In this document: one piece after another, positions 34,701 through 52,797 of the stretch | Numbering within the stretch: the first letter of the stretch is position 1 | Layout of the letters: each line of letters opens with the position of its first letter | DNA from: Vigna angularis | Taxonomy: Eukaryota; Streptophyta; Magnoliopsida; Fabales; Fabaceae | NCBI RefSeq assembly: GCF_016808095.1 | Contig: NC_068975.1 | Coordinates: 26,711,501 to 26,775,500, forward strand | DNA: 64,000 nt | Direction of reading: 5' to 3' | The notes under the pieces: model-generated | What the model saw: only the letters and a program-made list of their open reading frames with translations | What the model was told of the DNA's origin: nothing | The model's database searches: none | Made by a program: the position numbers and the translations under genes

Positions 34701-34744
34701 CTAACCCTGTGCAACAGGACTTGTCATATATTGAAGAAGAGTAG
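31722..34744 (+). CDS. Plant EF-hand family protein, uncharacterised
   Basis: Four exons (31722-32010, 32614-32808, 34008-34189, 34412-34744) join in frame to 332 residues; the third intron-exon junction and all others obey GT-AG. The protein starts MSDPTLQVLDGTQLTGLDLS. Residues 132-143 (DDEDEGKISKSE) form one canonical EF-hand loop with Asp at 1, Gly at 6, Ile at 8 and Glu at 12. Three further segments (around HGADGEEKLGQAQF, RVDGRDGLRSTEI and KEKDGTELDKEEL) look like degenerate EF-hands with poor calcium ligands. The product resembles plant calcium-binding EF-hand proteins of unknown role. No signal peptide or membrane helix is evident. I infer a soluble calcium-responsive protein; the partner is unknown. 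Confidence 0.85.
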
Positions 34745-36873
34745 AGTTAATGGACCACATTTCATGTTATATTTGAAACTTTGCTTCATTACAGAACATT
34801 TGGGATTCGCTCCCCTTCTCCTTCTCCCCTATGGCACCCAAACTTCAGCTATATATAATATATATATGTATACTGTATACTGAATTATACTTAATGTGAA
34901 TTGTGGGGTTGCCTTAATAGCATGCTCATGGCCCTTTTAACCGATCCGGGTAATTTTCTTTCGAAATTATTCCATTGGTGTATGATTTTAAATTTAGGTA
35001 AGTCAATATTAAAACATTACTTAGTTCAGAGAGAGAATGGGAGGATCGATTTTCTTCTTTGGTTTGAAGGGGAGGATACTTTTTTTGTCTGTAAATGGAG
35101 AGAGAAAAATAAAGTATTATACTTGTATATATAAGATACAACCTACAACTTTTTCACCAAAAAAAAACAATACTTAGATTTGTTCTCCAATTAAATGCGA
35201 AATCTCACTTTACTAATTTATCATACGTTAATATTTAACGAACTATTTTATCGTGCAGAATTATTAAAATAAAACTGTCATTCTTATTAGAAATGAAAAA
35301 CATCGATAACACATCATATTCAATCTAAATTTTGTCTAAATCAAAGTTAAAAGTTCCACTTAAATCTTTTGTGTAAAAATCAATCTCTTGAATAAATTGT
35401 ATATTTTATAAAAGTGTCTTTAATTATTTAAAAAATGTCATCATTTATAAGTTATTCTTCTCAATTTAATTAAAAATAGAAAAGTTAATGTTTTAAAATT
35501 GTTTGAATGTCTAACTTTACATTGTATGAACAGAATTTTTGGGAATCATACTTGTCCTTATCAAAATAAAAATAAGAAATATAATATTAATAACAGAGGT
35601 TAAACTTAATTAAAGTAAATAAAATATGAAAGAAGATATTTAAAATAAAATCCAATGAATTGGGTCTGGCTAAGTCATGGAAGAAAGAGGAAGAGGAGTG
35701 AAAAGAAAAAGAGGAGTTAGTACATACAAATTTATAGCTACAGACAAAATGAAAACTAAAAAGTAATTTTAGGGTTCTTGTGTTTCACGTTACCGACTGA
35801 TGTTGCCTCTCACATATTAGTCATTTCCAACATCACAAAATGTTGACTACTTTGGTTTTCTTACATTTCAAAGCACAAGGGTTAGTTTTTAGTTACAAAG
35901 TTTCATAACCACTAAACATAGTAATAACAATACAAAGCCCACGTCGAGAATGACCCAGTCTTCCTTTGTATCCTTTTCAGCTAATACTCATCTTCCATTG
36001 ATTCAAAATTCCGTATTTCACCACACAAAACATCAATTCAAATTCTTACCATAAAAAAATTAAAGTCAAAGTGTTTTCTAAATCTTGTCTGTCAGATCTT
36101 AAATTTCACCATCATATTTATGATGTTTTAACTTAAAAATTGCAACATATAATTAATATTCCATAAAAAATATTTTATAGTAGTTTTATATTAATTAGTT
36201 TTTTCCCATTTATCGATTTTTATTTTATCACGCAAGAATAAATGATTAAGAGAGAATAGTAGAAAAGAAATAACTCATGGCTATTATAAAAAGATAATTA
36301 ATAAGGAAAAATGTTTTTTTTTTATTTTTTAATATACACTTTTATATTAATTAGTTTCTTTCCATGTATTGATTTTTGTATATTATCAAACAAAAATAAA
36401 TTAGTAAGAAAGAATAATAATTTTTTTTACTAAATAAACAAATTAACTTTCAGTATTAACAAGATGTAAAAAATTTAACTGTTCATTATCTATTTATAAA
36501 GAAGATTGAATTGGTATACATTTTTTTTTATTTTATCCTTTAATAAATAACTGTTTTTATTTTTATCTTTAAGTAATGGTTTTTTCTTTAAATTTAACCG
36601 TTTTGTTTAGTTTGATTTTTTTTTTAAATTTAACCACTTTTGATAAAGCATTATTCATAAAATAAATAAAAACTATTTATAATAAAATTATAAATTTATA
36701 TTCATTTTAATAATTATAATTTTATTGTTTTTAATTACATAAAAAAATTGAACAGACACACATGTTTTTACTAATTATAATAATATGAATAGTCATAATA
36801 TTTAACTAAACTATACAATAACCAAAAAAAATTTCTAAAGCCGTAAAAAACCAAACCACAAGAGTCATTCCAA

Positions 36874-36878
<5 letters not shown>

Positions 36879-36929
<51 letters not shown>
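36879..36929. repeat. AT dinucleotide microsatellite
   Basis: About 25 uninterrupted AT units. The length is prone to variation between individuals. Confidence 0.95.
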
Positions 36930-36934
<5 letters not shown>

Positions 36935-36983
36935 AAACAGATAATTATATGAATGTTGTATAATTAAGTAATATTTTTAGATA

Positions 36984-37276
36984 TAAACTTTAGGGTTAAA
37001 TATGTTTTTAGTCCCTAAACTATTGGTCGTTTCTGGTTTTCGTCCCTCTTTCAAAGTAAGGTACGATTTGGTCCTCAATCTTTAAAAAACGTTCGTTTTA
37101 GTCCTCAAAATTTTGTTTTTAGTCCTCGTTTTAGTCCTCAAAACGTTCGTTTTTTCGACTAAAACGAACGTTTTTTAAAGATTAAGGACCAAATCGTACC
37201 TTACTTTGAAAGAGGGACGAAAACCAGAAACCACCAATAGTTTAGAGACTAAAAACATATTTAACCCTAAACTTTA
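36984..37276. mobile_element. Mutator-type MITE with 9-bp target duplication
   Basis: The element 36993-37267 starts GGGTTAAATATGTTTTTAGT and ends with its inverted complement ...AACATATTTAACCC. It is flanked by a perfect 9-bp direct duplication, TAAACTTTA (36984-36992 and 37268-37276); 9 bp is the Mutator superfamily hallmark. The whole 275-bp element is close to one long hairpin: outer arms of about 90 bp pair almost completely, and the centre repeats GTTCGTTTTAGTC-type phrases. No coding capacity. Similar termini are common in legume genomes, to my knowledge. Confidence 0.9.
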
Positions 37277-37915
37277 TTAAATATTTTATAAAGTTTAACT
37301 GATTAAATCACGCTTTTAATCATATAAATGAGTAAAATAATTACTTATATATATTAACATATTTGTATAATAAGCGGGTATTGATTGTTTTTTCCAGTGT
37401 ATATTCTTTTAGACAATATAAACAAATGAATGATGATAAAATTAGTTTTAATATTTTATTTTTTATCATTATTTATTATTATTCTGAGATGAGAGGAATT
37501 ATTAATAACTTTGACTGCACAAATTATAAAACTAAATTCATATCTTGATCAGAGAAAAACATTGAATACAATTAAATGCATGATTATAAATCATATAATT
37601 TAGACTTCAACACAAACTAAAATTTCCAATAGAACAACAACACCTTAAACAGCAGTTATTAACATCACAGAAGCTAGCTACATAACAGCATCTGTCTCAA
37701 GTACATGAAACTAACTTCAACAATAGCTAATATGTGACCAAAGATTTCTACTTAATACCAACATGATCTCACTTGAAAAATTTAAGTAATGTTTTAGTCA
37801 CTCTACTATATGTGATCTGCTGATCTGAGAGATATCTGTAAAACAGTAACATAAACTAACCCTTCACTTCCAACACCAGATATTATTTTATTCTGAAATT
37901 CATACATCAGTGGCT

Positions 37916-40320
37916 TTATTCTTTTCCATCTGCAGCCCTCAGAGAACCCAGTTGAACAGGAGCCTGAGTTTGCACCACTTTGGATGATCCATACACTGAT
38001 AAATCAACACCAGATGCCTTCTCTTTCTCTAGTTGCTCTTTGATCCAAAAGTATGTGATTCTCAGCCCATCCTGCATTCAGAATTCAGGTACTTTGAGTA
38101 AAACATACATTCTTACTCATCAAATTCCATACTAATCAGACACTGGAATGTGAACTAAAATGTGATATAATGTTCACAATTGGTAGGACATTTATAAGAT
38201 ATAAGATAATTTTACAGCCACATACAAAGAGAGGAAAATGACAATAATACCTTCAATTTCATAGTTGGAGCCCAACCAAGTTTTTCTTTAATTAATGTGT
38301 TGTCTGAATTACGTCCTCTAACACCTTCTGGGCCAGGAATGTGGTGTATTGGTATAGTCTTATTCTCAAAGCTAAGAACAATCTCAGCCATCTCATTCAT
38401 GCTCACCATTTCATCACTTCCAATATTTACTGGCTCCCGGAAATCTGATTTTGTCAATCTAAGCACAAACAAAAAAACAAAGAACCAGCATTGTAATTTA
38501 AACCATCTTACCAAGTAATTAGAACTAGCCAGCAGAAGACATAAAAGAAGGTAATATAGGCTTGATTTAATCAAGCACTGTACAACCAAATAGGCAAATC
38601 TTAATTCTTGTAAAGTCACTTCAAACACTATTGCTTCCATTAAATTCAGCAGATGTTGTTGACTGAGACAGTAACATTTCTTCCCAGTCTATGCAAATCT
38701 TAAACATCTTTAGAACTAGCAATTTCAAGATAAACATAGAAAATTTACAATTCAGCAGATGTTGTTGATTGAGACATTAACATTTCTTCCCAGTCTATGC
38801 AAATCTTAAACATCTTCAGAACTAGCAATTTCAGGATAAACATAAAAATTTTACAATTGTTTACATTTTGTAATTAATGGCAAATGCACACTACTGGATT
38901 CCTTCTCAGCATTCAATAAAAACAAAAAGATGTACTCATAATTCAAATTTTAAAATATGAGAAACCCTGGAAGACATAATTTTAGATGTAACAGTCATTA
39001 GCCGTGAGATCAGCAAAGGCATACCTGAGTACACCTTCAACACACTCATCAATAAAGGTGAAGGATCTTGTTTGCAATCCATCTCCCCACATCTCAAATT
39101 GGTCTTTGGAAGTAAGAGTCTTCCGACAAAATGCTGCAGGAGCCTTCTCCCTTCCTCCTGGATTACAAACAAAAAAGCAACAAACTTTCAAATCCAAAAG
39201 AGCTATACAAAAATGTCAAACACTACTTTGTCGACTTATAGATATGACATGACAACAACTACAAAAACTATCAATTCAATCAAGAACTAATGGGTCTAGG
39301 TTCACTCAAGAAACACAACATCACTAAGTATTGAGCCAAACCACATAGGAGAACGACATTACTTCAACCAAAAACCTTAAGATAATGGATTTATGGATCT
39401 TCTACCTTATATATTGTTCAATTTTATCATTTTTATCCAATATAAGACTTACACTCACACTTGGATTGTTAACAAAAACATACCTTTCCATGTCCCATAA
39501 GGACCATATATGTTATGGAATCTTCCAATGCGGCACTCAATTCCAAAGTCCTTGTTATAATGCTTGCATAACTCTTCAGTAGCAAGCTTCTCTAGCCCAT
39601 ATGCATCTTGTGGCTGAAAAAAGTCACAAATTAAACACGCCCTTGATGACCTAAGTATACAAGTGAATAACCAGCATAACTTGAACAACTAATTAAAGGG
39701 TCAGCAACAAACCTCAGCAGGCCAGGCATCAGCCTCCTTCAAACTCACATTTGTTTCCAACTGTTTAAATTCAGGGTAGATACAAGCACTAGAAGCATAA
39801 AAAAACCTAAAAGAAAAGCAAAAACAAAAGACCTTCAATCATGACACAGATAAAGACAATTATGCAATGGAGAGTAGCAGCACAACTCATGTTTGTTCAA
39901 ATTCACTGACCTCTTAACACCATTGATCCTAGCAGCTTCAATCATGTTGAAACTGATCATGGTGTTGTTGTACATAATGACCGAGTGATTTGACTGGATG
40001 AAACCCATTCCACCCATATCAGCAGCAAGATTGAAAACATGATCCACACCCTTGGTAACTGTCAAACAGTTATCCATGACCCTAAGATCAACAAGGTGGA
40101 ACTCATGGCAGAACATGTCTTCAGTCATGTGCTCATTTTTCTTCCAATCAGAAGCAATGATGTAATGCCCCTCAGTCTTGAGGCGGCGTGCAATGTGTGA
40201 GGCAATGAAACCACCGGCCCCGGTGATGGAAATTCTGAGCTTTTCAGTGGGCCAGTAAGGTTCCCTCTCAAGGTTTTGGTAAGTGTATGCTCCATAGTCG
40301 GTGGTTCCGGAACTTCCCAT
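37916..40320 (-). CDS. GME: GDP-D-mannose 3,5-epimerase
   Basis: Cytosolic enzyme that converts GDP-D-mannose to GDP-L-galactose (and GDP-L-gulose), feeding ascorbate synthesis and cell-wall galactose. Six coding exons (39911-40320, 39713-39806, 39484-39613, 39025-39157, 38251-38458, 37916-38071) join in frame to 376 residues, against 377 in Arabidopsis. GAGGFI at 34-39 is the NAD-binding loop of the extended SDR fold. C145 lies in SSACIY; Y173 and K177 lie in AYGLEK, matching the catalytic Cys, Tyr and Lys of the family. The end APVQLGSLRAADGKE is also typical. A 5' UTR exon (from 40716 up to about 40790) is joined by a 394-bp leader intron. I chose the ATG at 40320, since the in-frame codon further upstream is GTG and lies in the leader intron. 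All key residues are present. Confidence 0.96.
38644..38857. repeat. Tandem duplication of about 106 bp in a GME intron
   Basis: Two adjacent units (about 38644-38749 and 38750-38857) share ATTCAGCAGATGTTGTTGA and CTTCCCAGTCTATGCAAATC with a handful of differences. They lie inside the intron between coding exons 4 and 5 and do not touch splice sites. Confidence 0.85.
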
Positions 40321-40715
40321 GCTGCACCCCACACGAACGAATTAGTCAGAAACGCATAAAACGTTACCAGAAACAACAATTTCATCATTCAAGTTGCTTT
40401 TTTTAAGGAAGAACCAGACAGAGAAACAGGTACACAACCTTGGGAGATGAAAACCAACCAACAGATATTAAAAGAGCACATACCCCACACAAGGGCACAT
40501 GGAATGGAACAGCATTATGACAAACAATAAAATAATTAAAGGGTGCATGCAAAAAAATCAACTCGCCGATACAAAACTTCTGGAAAATATTAGTACCAAA
40601 ATAGGTGGCAAGTAATGAGATTAAAGAAAAGCAGAGAAGGATAACATGAAAGATATAAGAGAGTGATAAGCCATTATTAAAAGCTAAAGGTTGAAGAATT
40701 TGAGAGGAAGAATAC

Positions 40716-40790
40716 CTGATAATGAAAGTGAAAAGGATTGAGAGAAGAAGAAGAAGAAGAGAGGAATGGTTATGGGTTTGAAGTACATGT
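40716..40790 (-). other. GME: 5' UTR exon of GME
   Basis: A pyrimidine-rich minus-strand leader (CTCTCTTCTTCTTCTTC) ends in CAG before a GTATTC donor (40715). The acceptor GGTGCAG lies one base before the start codon. The upstream limit is estimated from the TATA box and is not observed. A leader intron in GME genes is consistent with this layout. Confidence 0.6.
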
Positions 40791-40813
40791 GTTGTGTGTG
40801 GTGGGTGTGAATG

Positions 40814-40823
40814 CTATATATAG
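40814..40823 (-). promoter_or_regulatory. GME: Candidate TATA box of GME
   Basis: CTATATATAG reads the same on both strands. It lies about 30 bases upstream of the inferred leader exon, the expected distance for a plant TATA box. Confidence 0.6.
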
Positions 40824-47712
<6,889 letters not shown>

Positions 47713-49769
47713 ATGGAAAGGGTGTTGTCAGTGGATGAAATATCGGAGCAATATTGGGTGGCGGCGAAGAAGGAATCATGCAAGTCAAAGTCAAAGATGA
47801 ACCGTAGTGAATCGGAATGGGCCTTTCAGCAGTTTCTTCAGGAAGCAGTTTCTCCTTCTTCATCTTCTTCCTCCGACGTTAAACCCAAAAAGGATCCCGA
47901 CATCAACATGAACATCCCTGTAACTCTAAATGTCGATTCCCACGATTACCAATCCATTCTTAAAACCAAGCTTAACCTCGCTTGTGCTGCTGTCGCTTTG
48001 ACTCGGGTATCTTACCTTTTTGCTTTCTTCGATGTTTTCTATTTTTCACAATTTCATCCGCAGATTACCAATAACGGTAAATGTTTTGTCGGATAGATTC
48101 GTGTTCTTACCATGTAAAACATCAGTGTTGAATTAGTTTTGCTAAATTTTCGTCTGCTGTTAATGTTTATCTGTGTTCAATCTTTTAAAGCTAGCTTTTT
48201 TTCATGGATATGATAGCATGGTATTCCAAAATTGTTATGTACTCACGGGATGTAACTTTTACAAATCAAACTTTGAACCTGTGGTTAACTTCATTGATTA
48301 ATTAACCATTCTTTCTCCCAAATTGAATTGTTGCATAAATTCCATGTTTTTCGTATGGTCTTAAATGTTGTGGTTTCATTTAGGTAATGCCTTCACTCTA
48401 GCAACCTTATATTTTGTACTGTTTTTCTGTTTCTCAGAGTAATTCCGTATTAATCATCTATTTCTGTCACCTCTTTGTCGTTGGAAATTGAATCGGTATC
48501 TCATGTTTTTTTCTTCTGCTGCTTGCAATAGGGATCTTTGGTCAAATCTCAAAATCCGACCACTTTCCCTGACAGTGGATCACAGGCAGCTGTTCCTTCT
48601 GAAGTTGGAACCTTGAAAGGTTTGAATTAATGTATAATTTTGGAAGCATTTATGATTTTTTTGCACGTGTGAATGAGAGCATGGAAGGTCCTTTGGAAAA
48701 TGATCGTTCTAAATCACAAAATACAGATGTCGAAGCAGCAACTGGGATTTCATTCTCATCACCTTCCCTGCAAAAGAAACCTGCTGTTGCAATGAGGCCA
48801 ACATTAAGTGCATCATCAAGAGAGCAATCAGATGATGAGGAAGCGGAGGAAGAGATTAACATGACTGGAAAAATGAATACAACTGATGCAAAACGAGTAA
48901 GGAGGTAACAGACAAGAGTCTCGTAATTGACTATATATGTTTAGCATAGAAAACGTTAATGCTTCAGGTCTGAAATGTTAGTTTCTTCAAAGGGAAAAAT
49001 GTACTTATTGAATATGGAATTTATTGTACCTTGTTTGATTTAAACTCTTAACAAAATTGTGTTTTAGGATGCTTTCCAATAGGGAGTCTGCTAGACGCTC
49101 AAGGAGAAGAAAGCAGGCTCATTTAAGTGAGCTGGAGACACAGGTGTGCATGTTTCTGTAATAATTTCCTCAAAGAGTTATGTACATTCTGACCTTATAT
49201 TGTATCTCAGGTCTCCCAATTAAGAGGTGAAAATTCTTCCTTGTTAAAGCGCTTAACTGACGTGAACCACAGATACAACAGTGCTGCAGTTGACAACAGA
49301 GTATTGAAAGCTGATGTTGAAACGTTAAGAGCTAAGGTAAATCCTTGCTGCAATGATTTTCAAATCACTCTTATATGATTTAAAAAATAGAGTTTAAGGT
49401 TAAGGTTAACGGTGATGATTTGCTTTGTAGGTGAAGATGGCTGAAGAGACAGTGAAAAGAATTTCTGGGTTGAATCCAATGTTTCATGCAATGACTGAGA
49501 TGTCATCAATGGAAATAGCAATGTTTGATGAAAGTCGTTCTGAGACATCAGGTGGTGGTGCTGTTCCTGTGCAAGAAGACACAAATCATAAACTTAGTGA
49601 AGCGAGTTCGAAGAATGGATTCGGAGGCATTTCTTCAGTGAAAAGTGTGCAGCAGAAAGTGGTAGGTTGGAACAAAAGTGGGGGAGGAAATTCCCTGCAT
49701 AGAGTTGCTAGCTTGGAACATCTTCAGAAGCGGATTCGTGGTGATGAAGATTCACGTGGAGAGCAATAA
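47713..49769 (+). CDS. Group C bZIP transcription factor (Opaque2/CPRF2-like)
   Basis: Nuclear DNA-binding factor of the Opaque2-like group C, which in plants acts as heterodimers with group S1 bZIPs on ACGT-core elements in metabolic, sugar-starvation and stress control. Six exons (47713-48006, 48532-48619, 48688-48904, 49068-49143, 49211-49336, 49431-49769) join in frame to 379 residues. The start [15 protein letters not shown] is family-like. The basic region at about 200-216 contains N204 and R212 in the N-x7-R spacing ([15 protein letters not shown]), followed by a long leucine zipper with heptads to about 265. The motif [16 protein letters not shown] follows. An acidic, Ser-rich segment [12 protein letters not shown] precedes the basic region. 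The exon 3 acceptor (GGAAG at 48687) was chosen because only it keeps the frame. The domain is split at the usual place between basic region and zipper. Confidence 0.9.
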
Positions 49770-50462
49770 CATAGCCAAATTACATTATGGTTTCATGAGG
49801 AAACTATTCTAGGCTCTTGTTTCTGCTAGTTGTAAGTAACACTAAATTCTTGTAAATCAATTGGATGCATACTGTTATTTTCCTATTTTATGTGGACCCT
49901 TTCAAATCTTAATACATGCCTAATGTGTAACATATATTAGTTAAAGACATCATGGTCACAAGAGTGTCAAGTGTTTGGTAGAGGTTGCCTTATCCAAATT
50001 AGTGTTTATCCTTTGCAGTTATCTTGCTAGCATGAAATATGCCAAATATAATCAATCATCTAATCTTATTTGTATTAAAAATTTAAATTTTGAATTTAAA
50101 TCTTATATTGAATAAATATTAAAAAATTGAACATTATATATAAAGAAAATCTACATTTTTAAAATTTTTCATCGAAAATGATAGCAAATCTTAAGGGAAT
50201 TCAGTTCATGTGTTATTAGTTAGAATCTAAAAGACGTCACTTTGAAACTTGTTAGTTATGCATCCTTTTTGTGCCGTCTCTAAATTATGTTATCGATGTG
50301 TTCAATATATATATATATTCCACTCGTGAAACATGCAATCATTACATAGTATCTACTTTTGAGGTTGTAAGGTTCTGAATCTGTTACTAAATTTTAACCA
50401 GTGTTTGGCGGAGAGAGGGAGAAAGATGGACGGAGCATAGTTGTTCTTTAAACGAAAGAGGA

Positions 50463-50638
50463 TGAATAAAAGGATAACATAATTTTACAACATTTTTTTA
50501 TAACATTTTAACGTATTATTTTGTAATTAATCAATAATAATAATTATAAACACCACGAATCAATCATAAAATGACACATAAACGGTGTTAAAATATTGTT
50601 AAAAAAATATTGTCAAATTATTATTATCCTAAATAAAA
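50463..50638. mobile_element. Small MITE, probably Mutator-type
   Basis: The element 50472-50629 (158 bp) starts GGATAACATAATTTTACAAC and ends with the near-complement AAATATTGTCAAATTATTATTATCC, giving imperfect terminal inverted repeats of about 40 bp. Flanks are TGAATAAAA (50463-50471) and TAAATAAAA (50630-50638), a 9-bp duplication with one mismatch. It has no coding capacity. Confidence 0.7.
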
Positions 50639-51099
50639 TTAGTAATTCATCTTGTATTTTGGACTATATTGAATAAAGTGATGATATAATAGATTTTATA
50701 TTATCTAAATAATTTATTTTTCATTGAAACACTCTAGTTACATAACTTTCAATTATCTTCTTACTTATTTTTATTTTATCAAACATCTAATGTTAAGTTT
50801 TATTTCCTATTTATTTTATTTTTCCCAATTAATTTCTTTTTATTTGTATTCTATTATATTTTGTTTCTCAAAATTTGTTCTTATAGGGTTAGGTTGTACT
50901 TATGACATCATTTCAACCTCTTATAATATAAACTAATTAACTCAACATGGAATTATTTATAATTTACAAGAAAAAAGAATGAATTGTATTACATAGAAAT
51001 TAATAAAGACCATAATTATATAGATAATATAAAATCTATTATATCATCACTTTATTCAATATAGTCCAAAATACAAGATAAATTACAAATTTTATTTAT
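50631..51099. repeat. Large inverted repeat, possible MITE
   Basis: The left arm (50631-50715) and right arm (51013-51099) are inverted copies that share CTTGTATTTTGGACTATATT and GAATAAAGTGATGATATAAT. The spacer of about 297 bp is T-rich. Both arms end in the same AAATAAAATT-type sequence. The left end coincides with the target duplication of the small MITE, so its own flanking duplication cannot be read. Confidence 0.75.
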
Positions 51100-51858
51100 C
51101 CTTGGTGTAATAATTTCCTCCTACACACATGATAAAGGAATGAGAAACTTAACTATCTACAAATAATGTATATATTTTCAGCCAATTCAAACGAAAATAA
51201 AACTCCTTAAATTATTTTGAATTTGGAATTCATTTCAACATTTGTTTTTTATATATAACTTTAGTGTTTCTATCTTAAATTTTCTATTGAGTAATTTATT
51301 TTTCATGCCATTTTCAACGTGTGTATGGCCTTTATAATTTGTACGAACGTGAATATAATGAAACAAATTTAACATATTAAATCAATACAAACAGTATTCA
51401 AAATCGTGTCATAAAATTTTAAAAACAATGATTATTTGAAAGTCGCGTTAATAATGTCAGTTTAGAAAACGGAACACTGAAATGAATATAAGAAAAAACA
51501 AAATTTGGTAAAAAATAAAAAATAAAATTAGATTTGAGTGGAAACTGAAATGTACGTCAGCCAGCTTTTAAAACTCCATGAAAACACAGAAAAGAAATTT
51601 CTAATTCTCTCTCAAATATTTTCTCCATTTTTTTATAGAGCAGCCCCCAAAATTTGTAGTTGAGACTGCTCACTTAATTTATTGATCATTGCAGTGAATA
51701 AAATTTAACACGTGATGGATAGACACAACACAAGGAAGTAAAGAAGAGGTTGTTTTGTTTGTTTGCATTACCATGTGGTCAATGTTTTTTTTTTTTCTTG
51801 ATTAGGGTTTTAGGTTATTATCTAATTTGGAAAATATAAACAAAAATCGTAGCCACAG

Positions 51859-51882
51859 AGGAGGAGAGAGAGAGAGAGAGAA
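51859..51882 (+). other. GA repeat in the TatA leader
   Basis: A GA dinucleotide run (GGAGGAGAGAGAGAGAGAGA) sits directly before the start codon of the TatA gene. GA/CT runs in plant leaders and core promoters are common and may affect transcription, but no function is shown here. Confidence 0.6.
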
Positions 51883-52797
51883 ATGGAGATGAGGATGACG
51901 AGCTGCGTTGGGTTTTCGAGTTCAATCCCAAAAGCCGCAATTGGGTTGGGTTCGTCTTCATCTTTGTGTTTGGGAAACCCGAAATTGTTGAATTCAGGAG
52001 GTGGAAGGGTTAGTATAGTGAGCGTTAATGGTGGGAGAAGAAGAAACAGAGGCTTAACTTGCAACGCTCTTTTCGGATTGGGCGTGCCAGAACTCGTCGT
52101 TATTGCCGGCGTGGCAGCGCTGGTTTTTGGGCCCAAGAAATTGCCGGAAGTGGGTCGAAGCATCGGCAAAACTGTGAAGAGCTTCCAGCAGGTAATTGTT
52201 TTCCCCTTCTTCTCTTTCACAATCAATCATTTCACATTGTAGCATTCTTATAATAGATTTTGGGATTGATTAGACTTAAATTCAAATTATACTATCTTAG
52301 TAGTTGTGTTGTTAATCTGGAATATTCAAATCTGTTAATTTTTTACACTTGATATTCTGGTCTCATGACTTGGTGTGTTGAAGATTTGCCTTCACAAATG
52401 ATACAGTGACTGAAATGGTATGTGTTTGTGTGTGTGTATAAGGCAAACAACAATCACTCTTTAGCTAGCTAATTTTTGGATCTTGTTAAAGCCAAACTCA
52501 AATTCAATGAACTTGAAAGGGGAAATTACAATGTGATGAAGAAAGAGGACAGAGGAAAAATTATTTGGATTCTGGGTTTGACTTAATGGTTAAAGATATG
52601 TTTGTGAAGTGTTGTGTACATTTATTTTATTGCTGGTTATGGTGTTTTTGTGAATATTATAGGCGGCAAAGGAATTTGAGTCGGAGCTTAAGAAGGAACC
52701 TGATTCCACAGAAGAGGACTCTTCTGAGAAACCTATTGCCATTGGTGAACAGGAGAAGCTGGACAATGAGTTGTCTAGTTCTAAGGAGACAGCATAA
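51883..52797 (+). CDS. THA4: Thylakoid Tat translocase subunit TatA/Tha4
   Basis: Chloroplast twin-arginine (pH-gradient) translocase component that oligomerises to pass folded proteins across the thylakoid membrane. Two exons (51883-52191, 52663-52797) join in frame to 147 residues. Residues 1-60 are Ser- and basic-rich without acidic clusters, a typical transit peptide ending near LTC/NALFG. Then FGLGVPELVVIAGVAALVFG forms the single membrane helix, with the conserved Glu at 70 in its N-terminal part, followed by the FGPKKLPE hinge (about 82-89) and an amphipathic helix to about 103. The C-terminal tail, coded by exon 2, is acidic and ends SSSKETA. The length and the short tail favour TatA/Tha4; the TatB homologue Hcf106 has a much longer tail. 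All key residues are present. Confidence 0.93.

Larger units (their letters stand above)
34745..37915. other. Intergenic spacer between convergent genes
   Basis: This lies between the 3' ends of the EF-hand gene and the GME gene. It is AT-rich and has no ORF of note. It holds an AT microsatellite (36879-36929) and a Mutator-type MITE (36993-37267). The 3' UTRs of both genes lie at its edges. Confidence 0.6.
49770..51858. other. Intergenic spacer with inverted-repeat elements
   Basis: Contains the 3' UTR of the bZIP gene, then a small MITE (50472-50629) abutting a larger inverted-repeat structure (50631-51099), then AT-rich sequence leading to the TatA gene. No ORF resembles a protein. Confidence 0.6.

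Noticed and set aside
40318..40332. Alternative upstream start for GME at 40332
   Set aside because: That codon is GTG, and the sequence before 40321 belongs to the leader intron; the ATG at 40320 gives the usual N-terminus.
48681..48688. Other acceptor sites for bZIP exon 3, including those just after GAATGAG
   Set aside because: They shift the frame and lead to an early stop; only the site ending at 48687 preserves the family sequence.
51883..52797. TatB/Hcf106 instead of TatA/Tha4
   Set aside because: The C-terminal tail is too short and the FGPKKLPE hinge with the conserved helix Glu fits TatA/Tha4.
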